The position numbers and the translations under genes are program-made. Of a stretch of 7,944 nucleotides of DNA, positions 1-7,800 are shown one piece after another; the first letter of the stretch is position 1, and each line of letters begins with the position of its first letter. This DNA comes from JAZKFP01 sp040386355 (GTDB lineage: Bacteria; Pseudomonadota; Gammaproteobacteria; Pseudomonadales; UBA6940), in assembly GCA_040386355.1 (NCBI GenBank), contig JAZKFP010000015.1:1-7944 (forward strand), read 5' to 3'. The notes below the pieces were generated by a model, which saw nothing but the letters and a program-made list of their open reading frames with translations, ran no database searches and had not been told where the DNA came from.

Positions 1-3000
1 TGCAATCTTTTAACCATGATTTTAGTTCAGGCATTACTTTTAATATCAATAATCGCCGAATCCCAATTCTTGTACGCCAACGCGCCAACGACAAATCAGC
101 GGCGGCAGAAAATACTACGGCATCTTTTTCATCCGATAAATAAGGAAATAGTGGTGCCGGCTGTAAAGATTCAGCTGGAGTTAACGTTGGCCGTAAAGCT
201 TTCCAATCTAAAGCAGAATCTTTCCAAGATTGCGTCGTATCAATTTTTAATTCTTTCTGGAAAACCGCAGCATGATTTTTAAGAATGGCTTCGCGTAATT
301 CTCTTACATTTGTACCTGTTGTTAATATAATGCCTTGGTTGTTTATAACTTGGCAATGTACACAAAAACGCGGTTCTAATGACTCAGACCAGGTTAAAGA
401 GTGAGCAATTGGTCCTTTAAAACGTTGAATAAAATCAATTAATGCATCCTTTACGAAATATTGATCGTGATCGTAACCAGCATTTAAAAATTGCTGAACA
501 AAATCAGGAATGGGTACAAACATCTTTCGTTGTTGTTTCGGTAGACTACGAATAAGGAATTCACATTTTTCTGCAATTAATCCTGGGACTAACCAATCTA
601 GTTTTGGATCAGAAATATGTGTTAATCGTTCTAATGGAATTTTTATATAGACTCCATCATCTTCCGCGCCCGGGTTAAATCGATATTCCAAAGCATATTT
701 AAATCCTTGAATGATCAAATATTCTGGAAATAAATCAGCAGCAGATTGGAAGCTAATTGGAATTAGAAAAGAGGTAGGAAACTCTAATAATTCATTACGC
801 TCATTTCTATTTTCTGCTAACCACGCTTTTAATGCCGCTTGATTACAGATCAAAGATGGTAATCGCTGTAAATAAAAATCTTCTCTTTGCTCTTCGTCAA
901 TTAAAATTCCTAAACGACGCAAACGACGTTCCATCGCATGTACTTGATCCTGACGTTGTTTGTTGATTTTTAAAAAAGGAAAATCCTCATTTAATTCAAA
1001 CTGCACTAAAGTTTGAGCAAATAATCGACGTGATGCATCTAGATCAATTGATTCATAAGATATTTTTTCATTCTGCCGAATAATTAAACCGAATAATAAT
1101 GATTTGCGCTTTGCAATAACACGGCCTTGCTGTTTGTCCCAGCTTGGCTCGCTGTATTCATAACGCACTAAATGTTCAACAACTGGCCATACCCATTTAA
1201 TATCGATCTCTGCAATTTGATGCGCATACAATTTGTGTGTTTCAAAAATTTCTGCTGCAACAATCCAATCGGATTTCTTTTTGAATAAAGCCGAGCTTGG
1301 ATGAATAGCAAGATTACGTTGTCGCACACCCAAATATTGTCCAGGAATTTTTTGATCATCTCGACACGCTATATGTGTTGGAAATGCAACTAATAGCGCT
1401 TGATGAATCGTACTTTCATCAGCAGGCTCAGGATTAATTGGTAACTTTAATTGTTGACACATCGCAAGCAATTGATGATGAATTTGACGCCATTCAATCC
1501 AACTATTTTCTCGAACACCTTCTGTGACACACCATTCTGAAAAAGCGCGACGACTTAATTCTTGGCGTGCTGATTCAATTTCTTGCCAACATTGTAATGC
1601 TGTCAAAAAATCAGATTTTGGATTACGTACTCGAATAAAAATTGCTTTTTCATCGCTTCGATTCATTCGAAAATCGGCAACACTTAATAACGACGCTAAA
1701 ATAATTATTTCTGATAAACAGCGTTTCTGTACGGCTTCTAAAATCATCCGCGCAAGTCGTGGATCTAATGGAAATCGCGCCATTGATTTTCCAATAGACG
1801 TTAATTGTTGATTTTGTAATGCGCCTAATTCTTCTAGTTGTTGACGAGCCACTGTCCAAGCGCGTGGCTCAGGTGGTGTTAACCATAAAAAATTTTCCGG
1901 TTCTGGAAAATGCAACTGATGCAAATTTAATAAAACAGCGGTTAGTGAACTTCGTACAATTTCCGGTGGAGTAAATGCAGGTCGCGATAAAAAATCACTT
2001 TCTGAATACAACCGCACACAAACTCCGGCTGCTACTCGGCCACATCTCCCTGCTCTTTGTTGTGCATTGGCTTGAGCAATTTTATCAATCGGTAATTGTT
2101 GAATTTGACGACGATGGCTAAAGCGCGCAATACGCGCTAAGCCTGAATCAATTACATAACCAATATTTGGAACTGTTAGTGAAGTTTCCGCAATATTGGT
2201 AGATAAAATTACCCGACGTAAAGATGTTTTTGGTCGAAAAATTCGATCTTGCAAATGTGTCTCTAATCGAGAATATAAAGGTAAAAAATCAATGCCTGAA
2301 AACTGTTCGCGTTTTAATAAAATAATTAATTGATGAATATCGCGCTCGGTCGGTAAAAATACCAAAATATCTCGACACTGACTTTTTGCTTCCAATCGTT
2401 CAGAACAAATATCGCGAATCGTTTCAATTACAGCTAGATGCAATGGACTCACATCCAATCGATCTGGTTTGTTTGATTTTTGCGATTGTGTTTCGATAGA
2501 ATTTAATTCTGTGGGGTCGCGGTAAATCATTGACACTGGAAAACTGCGGCCTTCAACTTCAACCACTGCACATTTTGGAAATGCTGTTTTAAAAATATCC
2601 GCTTGCAACGTAGCAGACATTAAAATAATTTTTAAATCAGGTCGGCGTGGTAATAAATAACGTAACCAGCCAATGAGTAAATCTAAATTGACTGAACGCT
2701 CATGCACTTCATCTAAAATAATCGTATCGTATTGGGTTAAATATCGATCTTGCACAATTTCTGTTAGTAACCAACCATCGGTCATTAACTGAATATAATT
2801 TTCAGTGCGCGTTTTATCAAAAAAACGATATTTACACCCTACCCATTTATGATCTGAATCTTTTAATTCTTCTGCTAAACGCTGAGATAACGCTCGCGCA
2901 GCAACACGTCTTGGTTGAGTATGCGCGATGCGGCCATAAATTCCGCAACCAGCAGCCAAACACAATTGTGGAACCTGTGTGGTTTTACCTGAACCTGTTT

Positions 3001-3286
3001 CTCCAATAATGAGTGTCACAGCATGCGTTTGAATAGCATTAATAATTTCATCACGATGCTGAATAATCGGTAAATCTAACGATTGATCAGTAATTTGAGG
3101 TCTTTGATTTAGCCTGGTTTGCGCAACTTCAATCGACTGTTGGTGACGTTGTTGCCAACGTTCGCCGGCTGGGCTTTGTAAAAAGCTCGTTTCTTCTCCG
3201 ATGTGATAATTATTTTTTTTTAATTCTGTACGCAAGCGATGACGATGCATTGTCATACATTTTTCAATATCCAAAAACAAACTCAT
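1..3286 (-). CDS. hrpA: ATP-dependent RNA helicase HrpA, DEAH/RHA family (3' end cut by window edge)
   Basis: This cytoplasmic superfamily 2 RNA helicase uses ATP hydrolysis to remodel RNA; family members are linked to mRNA processing and rescue of stalled ribosomes. The frame is open for 1095 codons from the ATG at 3286 to the window edge. Visible motifs are Walker A GETGSGKT (residues 95-102), motif Ia TQPRR (123-127), motif II DEVH (192-195), motif III SAT (224-226) and motif VI QRAGRCGR (410-417). HA2-like sequence follows at about 455-570, an OB-type region at about 620-720, and the long HrpA-specific C-terminal region (DUF3418) from about 735. Recognisable blocks there include YSEPSWDKQQG (711-721), PGAEDDGV (872-879) and LPKQQRKMFVPIPD (915-928). 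Recalled E. coli HrpA is about 1300 residues, so roughly 200 are missing because of the window edge, not a mutation. The start is chosen because AGGAA lies 7 bases upstream and the length to Walker A matches E. coli. The one oddity is DEVH in place of DEAH. Confidence 0.96.
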   Translation of the reverse strand, partial: MSLFLDIEKCMTMHRHRLRTELKKNNYHIGEETSFLQSPAGERWQQRHQQSIEVAQTRLNQRPQITDQSLDLPIIQHRDEIINAIQTHAVTLIIGETGSGKTTQVPQLCLAAGCGIYGRIAHTQPRRVAARALSQRLAEELKDSDHKWVGCKYRFFDKTRTENYIQLMTDGWLLTEIVQDRYLTQYDTIILDEVHERSVNLDLLIGWLRYLLPRRPDLKIILMSATLQADIFKTAFPKCAVVEVEGRSFPVSMIYRDPTELNSIETQSQKSNKPDRLDVSPLHLAVIETIRDICSERLEAKSQCRDILVFLPTERDIHQLIILLKREQFSGIDFLPLYSRLETHLQDRIFRPKTSLRRVILSTNIAETSLTVPNIGYVIDSGLARIARFSHRRQIQQLPIDKIAQANAQQRAGRCGRVAAGVCVRLYSESDFLSRPAFTPPEIVRSSLTAVLLNLHQLHFPEPENFLWLTPPEPRAWTVARQQLEELGALQNQQLTSIGKSMARFPLDPRLARMILEAVQKRCLSEIIILASLLSVADFRMNRSDEKAIFIRVRNPKSDFLTALQCWQEIESARQELSRRAFSEWCVTEGVRENSWIEWRQIHHQLLAMCQQLKLPINPEPADESTIHQALLVAFPTHIACRDDQKIPGQYLGVRQRNLAIHPSSALFKKKSDWIVAAEIFETHKLYAHQIAEIDIKWVWPVVEHLVRYEYSEPSWDKQQGRVIAKRKSLLFGLIIRQNEKISYESIDLDASRRLFAQTLVQFELNEDFPFLKINKQRQDQVHAMERRLRRLGILIDEEQREDFYLQRLPSLICNQAALKAWLAENRNERNELLEFPTSFLIPISFQSAADLFPEYLIIQGFKYALEYRFNPGAEDDGVYIKIPLERLTHISDPKLDWLVPGLIAEKCEFLIRSLPKQQRKMFVPIPDFVQQFLNAGYDHDQYFVKDALIDFIQRFKGPIAHSLTWSESLEPRFCVHCQVINNQGIILTTGTNVRELREAILKNHAAVFQKELKIDTTQSWKDSALDWKALRPTLTPAESLQPAPLFPYLSDEKDAVVFSAAADLSLARWRTRIGIRRLLILKVMPELKSWLKDC

Positions 3287-3293
3287 TTATTCA

Positions 3294-3298
3294 TTCCT
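3294..3298 (-). promoter_or_regulatory. Ribosome binding site of hrpA
   Basis: On the minus strand AGGAA is followed by a 7-base spacer (TGAATAA) and the ATG at 3286-3284. This is well placed and supports that start over the in-frame ATGs at codons 11 and 13. A second ATG starts at 3295, overlapping the AGGAA itself, and runs only three codons (MNK) to a TGA that overlaps the hrpA start codon. It is probably incidental. Confidence 0.7.
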
Positions 3299-3324
3299 AA
3301 TCTTTTAAAACATTTTTTCGCGAG

Positions 3325-3353
3325 TCGATAAACTTTTCATCCAAATGTCACAA
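3325..3353 (-). promoter_or_regulatory. hrpA: Weak candidate promoter for hrpA
   Basis: On the minus strand TTGTGA (3353-3348, 4 of 6 matches to TTGACA) is 17 bases from TATCGA (3330-3325, 3 of 6 matches to TATAAT). Spacing is ideal but the hexamers are poor. If real, its -35 would coincide with one arm of the TCACAA/TTGTGA inverted repeat, so a protein bound there could block hrpA transcription. This is inference from weak matches. Confidence 0.22.
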
Positions 3354-3374
3354 TATTTGTGATCTTAAGTCACA
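3347..3374. promoter_or_regulatory. Cluster of three alternating TCACA/TGTGA half-sites, possible operator
   Basis: Three copies of one pentamer lie in alternating orientation: TCACA at 3348-3352, TGTGA at 3358-3362 and TCACA at 3370-3374. The first two form a perfect inverted repeat of 6-bp arms (TCACAA, TAT, TTGTGA). The last two flank TCTTAAG, which contains the palindrome CTTAAG. The outer copies share GTCACA and are 22 bases apart, about two helical turns, so all three half-sites face roughly the same side of the DNA. The last pair resembles a CRP site but has a 7-base spacer where CRP needs 6. The position, between two divergent genes, suits a transcription factor site. Which protein binds cannot be told. 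Confidence 0.4.
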
Positions 3375-3375
3375 C

Positions 3376-3417
3376 ATACCCTTAACTTTTGGTCTGACTT
3401 TCAAATGCTAAGGGTAT
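3376..3417. repeat. Inverted repeat ATACCCTTA / TAAGGGTAT, possible operator
   Basis: The arms at 3376-3384 and 3409-3417 are perfectly complementary over 9 bases. Pairing continues inward imperfectly: C3386-G3407, then 3388-3392 with 3401-3405 including one G-T pair, leaving an 8-base loop. No T-run follows on either strand, so it is not an intrinsic terminator. The right arm overlaps the TATAAC element at 3415-3420, the usual arrangement for a repressor operator on a promoter. The function is inferred. Confidence 0.45.
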
Positions 3418-3481
3418 AACTAAAAAATTAATTATCTGGAAGATATTTTCGTCTACCATCCTTAGGGTTCTCAGACTAAGA
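3387..3481. repeat. Long-range inverted repeat around GTCTGA / TCAGAC
   Basis: TTTTGGTCTGA (3387-3397) can pair with TCAGACTAAGA (3471-3481) at all 11 positions, counting two G-T pairs, with 73 bases between. The left arm lies inside the ATACCCTTA dyad, so the two pairings exclude each other if both are in RNA. If transcription starts near 3427 the left arm would not be transcribed, and the repeat would be a DNA-level or chance feature. Confidence 0.25.
3394..3420 (+). promoter_or_regulatory. Candidate promoter of the efflux operon
   Basis: TATAAC at 3415-3420 matches the -10 consensus at 5 of 6 positions. The best -35-like hexamer nearby is CTGACT (3394-3399, 4 of 6), but the spacer is only 15 bases; at the preferred 17 bases the hexamer is GTCTGA, a poor match. 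A weak -35 would fit a promoter that needs an activator. Transcription would begin near 3427, giving a leader of about 195 bases before the adaptor start at 3623. A weaker alternative -10 is TATTAC at 3562-3567. Confidence 0.35.
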
Positions 3482-3570
3482 TACCGAAGTTTCATACAAA
3501 TACCTGTAGCGAATGAAAATTAGGTTTTGTTGTCTTCATTACCTTTCAATCGTTCATGATGTATTACCCG

Positions 3571-3612
3571 ATGGATGACCTGCTTTGTCATTTATATTTC
3601 AACGACTCTTGA
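3571..3612 (+). other. Possible 13-codon upstream ORF before the adaptor
   Basis: An ATG at 3571 opens a frame encoding MDDLLCHLYFNDS and ending at TGA 3610-3612, ten bases before the preferred adaptor start. It has no good ribosome binding site (upstream is TATTACCCG), so translation is doubtful. If translated, ribosomes ending at 3612 could help initiation at 3623, which itself lacks a strong Shine-Dalgarno sequence. Chance occurrence is the more likely explanation. Confidence 0.15.
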
Positions 3613-3622
3613 GCCCAGATCT

Positions 3623-4831
3623 ATGAACAATCATTCTTCAGCATCTTCCAAAAAAAATCGCGTATTGTGGATCGCCATTTTAGGAGTCGGGCTTACGATT
3701 GCGATTCTTGCAGGTATTAAATTCTTTCAAATCAAAACCTTAATTGGTTCGGGTGAATTTGCGATGCCACCAACCGTGGTATCTGCTATTGAAGCGCATC
3801 ATGCCGAATGGGATATTGTGTCAGCAACTGTTGGTCAGTTGGAAGCTAAACAAGGAGTTATACTTTCAGCTGAAACCGCGGGTAAAGTAACAGGCATTCA
3901 CTTTGAATCAGGAGACTTAGTTGAAGCTGGACAAGTCTTGGTCACTCAAAATACTTCAGTGGAAAAAGCACAATTAAAATCTGCACAAGCGGCGTTAAAA
4001 AATGCACGTACCTCGTTAGAACGTTCTGAAAAATTATTAGCACAAGGCAGTATTCCGCAGTCGACGTTTGATAGTTCAGATGAAACCTACAAACTTGCTC
4101 AAGCAAATGCCGAAAGTATTCAAGCTCAAATCGATAATAAAACAATTACTGCGCCATTTTCAGGGCAGTTAGGTGTGCGCTTGATAAATCTTGGAGAAGT
4201 CATTGACGCAATGACGCCACTTGTGACGTTACAAGATTCGTCTTCATTATTAGTCAATTTTTTAGTGCCTCAACAATCGTTATCAAAAGTCCAGCTCGGT
4301 CAAGAAATAAGTGTCTTTTCTGGAAAAATTTCAAAAGATAACCCTGCCACCTTCGCAACAATTACTGCAATTAGTCCAGAAGTAAATGCAATAACGCGAA
4401 ATGTATCGGTTCAAGGGACTTTAACCAATTCAGAAGATAAACGTTGGCGACCTGGAATGTTTGTTGATATCGAGGTGTTGCTTGCTAAAAAACAACAGCG
4501 TGTAATTATTCCGGTGACTGCAGTTGTATACGCACCTTATGGTGATTCAGTTTATTTAATTGAAGACGCGCCTGTTAAAACGGGTAAAAATACTGAAAAT
4601 GATTCAGCATCGGAAAATGCACAATCTCAACCACCTAAAAAAATATTACGACAGGTATTTGTTCGTTTGGGTGAACAACGCGGAGATTTTGTTGCAGTGC
4701 AATCGGGAATTAAACCCGGTAATACGATTGTCAGCACAGGTATTTTTAAACTTCGAAATGGAACAGAAGTAGTCATTGATAATAAACATGCCCCTAAATT
4801 CGAATTAAATCCCACTCCTGCGGATACTTAA
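3623..4831 (+). CDS. RND efflux pump periplasmic adaptor (membrane fusion protein, HlyD/AcrA-like)
   Basis: This 402-residue protein would join the downstream permease to an outer-membrane channel. A short polar tail (1-13) leads into one hydrophobic segment (about 14-35); no lipobox cysteine is seen, so it is membrane-anchored, not a lipoprotein. A split lipoyl domain lies at about 80-107 (AETAGKVTGIHFESGDLVEAG) and 173-203 (ITAPFSGQLGVRLINLGEVI), around a coiled-coil hairpin (about 112-172). A beta-barrel (about 205-285) and membrane-proximal domain (about 290-390, ending in FKLRNGTEVVIDN) follow. Residues 318-340 form a polar insert rich in N, S, E and Q. The frame is also open from ATG 3575, adding 16 residues (MTCFVIYIS...), but that start has no ribosome binding site and gives an unusual N-terminus. 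ATG 3623 gives the usual tail-plus-anchor layout, though its Shine-Dalgarno (TTGAG) is weak. Substrate is unknown. Confidence 0.93.
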   Translation: MNNHSSASSKKNRVLWIAILGVGLTIAILAGIKFFQIKTLIGSGEFAMPPTVVSAIEAHHAEWDIVSATVGQLEAKQGVILSAETAGKVTGIHFESGDLVEAGQVLVTQNTSVEKAQLKSAQAALKNARTSLERSEKLLAQGSIPQSTFDSSDETYKLAQANAESIQAQIDNKTITAPFSGQLGVRLINLGEVIDAMTPLVTLQDSSSLLVNFLVPQQSLSKVQLGQEISVFSGKISKDNPATFATITAISPEVNAITRNVSVQGTLTNSEDKRWRPGMFVDIEVLLAKKQQRVIIPVTAVVYAPYGDSVYLIEDAPVKTGKNTENDSASENAQSQPPKKILRQVFVRLGEQRGDFVAVQSGIKPGNTIVSTGIFKLRNGTEVVIDNKHAPKFELNPTPADT

Positions 4832-4893
4832 TTTCTTATTAAAAAACACAACTAACAGAATTTATTTTTGATATTTTTTAAGGCTGGGTGTTC
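4832..4893 (+). other. Gap inside the efflux operon with ribosome binding site of the permease
   Basis: The 62-base gap is very AT-rich. AAGG at 4880-4883 lies 10 bases before the permease ATG at 4894 and is the likely ribosome binding site. TTAAAAAA (4839-4846) and TTTTTTAA (4874-4881) are perfect complements, so a weak all-AT stem could form that touches the first two bases of the AAGG. There is no GC-rich stem and no separate strong promoter, so adaptor and permease are probably co-transcribed. Confidence 0.55.
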
Positions 4894-7800
4894 ATGAAAT
4901 TCACCGATCTTTTTATTCAACGTCCAGTACTGTCTATTGTGCTTAGTTTGATTATTGTGATTGCAGGGATTCAAGCTGCTAGTCAATTATCGGTACGCCA
5001 ATATCCTCGAAGTGATAACGCATCAGTTACAGTCACTACAGCGTATATTGGTGCAGACGCCGAATTAGTTCGAGGATTTATTACAATTCCTTTAGAACGC
5101 GCCATTTCTGCTGCCGATGGAATTGATTATGTACAATCACAAAGCACGCAAGGACTTTCAACCATTACTGCGCGTTTAGAATTGAACTATGACCCTATTA
5201 AAGCCTTGTCTGAAATTGGTGCCAAGGTAGATCAAGTTCGTAATGATTTACCGCCAGAATCTGAAGTTCCTATTATTAATGTTGAATCTGCCGACAGTGA
5301 ATTTGCTGCAGCTTATTTAAGCTTTACGTCAACTGTACTGGAACAAAATGAAATTACCGATTATTTGGTTCGTGTAATTCAACCTCAATTATCATCTTTA
5401 GAAGGTGTACAACGTGCGGATATTTTAGGTGCACGTACCTTTGCTATGCGCATCTGGTTAAAGCCCAATAAAATGGCGTGGTTTAATATTAGTCCCACTC
5501 AAGTTTTACAAGCATTAACCAGTAATAACGTACCGGCAGCGTTAGGAAATACCAAAGGAAATCTTGTTCAAGTTAATTTAACTGCCAATACAAGATTGCA
5601 ATCGGTCGACGCATTTAGACGCATGGTCGTTAGTGAACAAGGCGATGCATTAGTTCGTTTAGAAGATATTGCAGACGTTGTTTTAGGCGCAGAGGATTAT
5701 AATACTGAAGTTAAATTTTCCGGAGAAACAGCAGTTTTCATGGGAATTTGGCCGCTTCCAAATGCAAACTCATTAGACGTTCTTACCCGTGTCCGCGCGC
5801 AAATGAAAAATATTGAAGAGCAGTTACCTACTGGTTTAACGGCACGTATTGCGTACGATGGAACAGAATATATTGATCACGCAATTGACGAAGTCGTAAA
5901 AACATTAATTGAAACATTGCTTATTGTTGTTATCGTTATTTTTCTTTTCTTAGGCTCTATGCGTTCTGCATTTATTCCGATTATTGCAATTCCACTTTCA
6001 TTGATCGGCGCAATTTTTATTATGCAGGTCGCAGGTTTCACCATTAATTTATTAACACTACTTGCAATTGTTTTATCGGTCGGGCTTGTAGTTGATGATG
6101 CAATTGTTGTAGTAGAAAATGTGCAGCGCCATGTTAGTGAAGGTGAGAACCCTGTTACCGCAGCTATTAAAAGTGCACGTGAATTATTTAGTCCGATTAT
6201 TGCGATGACTGTGACACTGGCTGCGGTGTATGCACCGATTGCATTTCAAGGCGGATTAACCGGCGCTTTATTTCGAGAGTTTGCTTTGACGTTAGCGGGT
6301 GCCGTTACTATTTCTGGAATTGTTGCATTAACCCTTTCGCCAATGATGAGTTCGAAATTATTACTTCCTAATATGGAGTCCAAAGGTTTCGCAAAAAAAT
6401 CAGCCGATGTTTTTGAAGCAATCCGTCGACGTTATGAAAGAGTTTTAAATGCAACGCTTAATCATCGACGTGTAATGTATGGGGTTTGGATTGTCATTAG
6501 TTTATTGACTCTGCCATTATTTAATATGTCTGCAGTGGAACTCGCACCGACAGAAGATCAAGGCGTTATTTTTGGGATTATCAATTCGTCGGCCAATGCA
6601 ACGTTGGACCAAACCAGTAAAAATGCTGCAGCTGCCAATGAAATATTTTTAAATACTCCAGAAACTCAATTTACGTTTCAATTAACTAATCCAAATACCG
6701 GTTTTGGTGGCATGGTTACCAAACCATGGGCCGAACGCGATCGAAATGTTTTTGAAGTTTTACCAGAAGTTCAAGCGGGTTTATCGCAAATTCCTGGCAT
6801 TGAAATGTTTGCTATTACTCCTCCTGCATTACCAGGTGGCGGTCAATTTCCGGTGGAATTAGTCATTGCTGGAGCGGGTGAAGCGGATGTTATGTTAGGT
6901 TTTGCAGAACAAATTCAGCAAAAAGCAACTGAGAGTGGTTTATTTGCGTTTCCACCGATGATTGATTTAAAAGTCGATCAACCTGAAGCTAAATTAATTA
7001 TTGATCACGATAAAGTTGCAGATATGGGTTTAACGCTTGCGCAAGTAAGCCAAGAACTGGGCGTGTTGTTGGGTGGCGGTTTTGTTAACCGATTTGACAT
7101 GGCAGGACGCAGTTATAAAGTTATTCCACAAATTAAACGCGAAGATCGATTAACTCCTGATATGTTGCGCAAGCTTTACATTACTGGTCCAGAAGGACAA
7201 TTAATTTCACTCAGCAATATTGCATATTTAGAATATTCAACGGTTCCACGTTCACTAAATCGAATGCAGCAATTTAATTCGGTTACTTTGAGTGGTGTTG
7301 CAATTCAACCTTTGGATAAAGCACTTGGATTTTTAGAAGCAGAAGCCGCAAAAATTTTACCCAGTGGTTATGTAATTGATTACACCGGTGAATCACGTCA
7401 ACTACGTAAAGAAGGCAATAAATTTTTACCAGCTTTCAGTTTGGCAATTGTTTTAATTTTCTTAGTGCTCGCAGCACAATTTAATAGTTTTCGAGATCCA
7501 CTTATTATTTTGGCAGGCTCAGTTCCGCTCGCGATTTTTGGCGCATTAATTTTTACATTCTTAAAAATGCCCAATCCAAACTTGTCTTATTTTACCGATG
7601 GTTGGACCACTACGTTAAATATTTACTCACAAGTTGGAATGGTGACACTCGTTGGATTAGTTGCAAAAAATGGAATTTTAATTGTTGAATTTGCAAATCA
7701 TCTGCAAATGGAAGGACAAAATAAATTATCTGCTATTCGAGAAGCGACACTAACGCGATTACGTCCGGTATTAATGACAACCGTTGCAACTATTGCCGGA

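Larger units (their letters stand above)
3287..3622. other. Divergent intergenic control region (336 bases)
   Basis: This region separates the 5' ends of hrpA and the efflux operon and must hold both promoters. From left to right it contains the hrpA ribosome binding site, the TCACA half-site cluster, the ATACCCTTA dyad, a TATAAC element, and an AT-rich stretch (3421-3450). Then come a short CTTAG/CTAAG inverted repeat (3461-3465 and 3476-3480), an AATGAA/TTCATT inverted repeat (3512-3517 and 3535-3540) and a possible short upstream ORF. No tRNA, terminator or substantial protein-coding frame is seen. Confidence 0.7.

Noticed and set aside
16..282. Plus-strand 88-codon open frame
   Set aside because: It lies antisense inside the well-conserved hrpA coding region and its translation shows no family features.
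1524..1811. Plus-strand 95-codon open frame, and a 69-codon minus-strand frame at 1650-1859
   Set aside because: Both are out-of-frame shadows of hrpA, which encodes clear HA2-region protein here.
1..3286. hrpA as a truncated pseudogene
   Set aside because: The frame is open with no internal stop through 1095 codons; the missing C-terminus is only the window edge.
3358..3374. CRP binding site
   Set aside because: The half-sites TGTGA and TCACA match, but the spacer is 7 bases, not the required 6, so a CRP call is not supported without a test.
3376..3417. Intrinsic terminator
   Set aside because: The stem is plausible but no T-run follows on either strand, and it sits between two gene starts where no terminator is expected.
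4560..4772. Second plus-strand frame and a minus-strand frame (4627-4815) inside the adaptor gene
   Set aside because: Both overlap the conserved C-terminal part of the adaptor and have no recognisable features.
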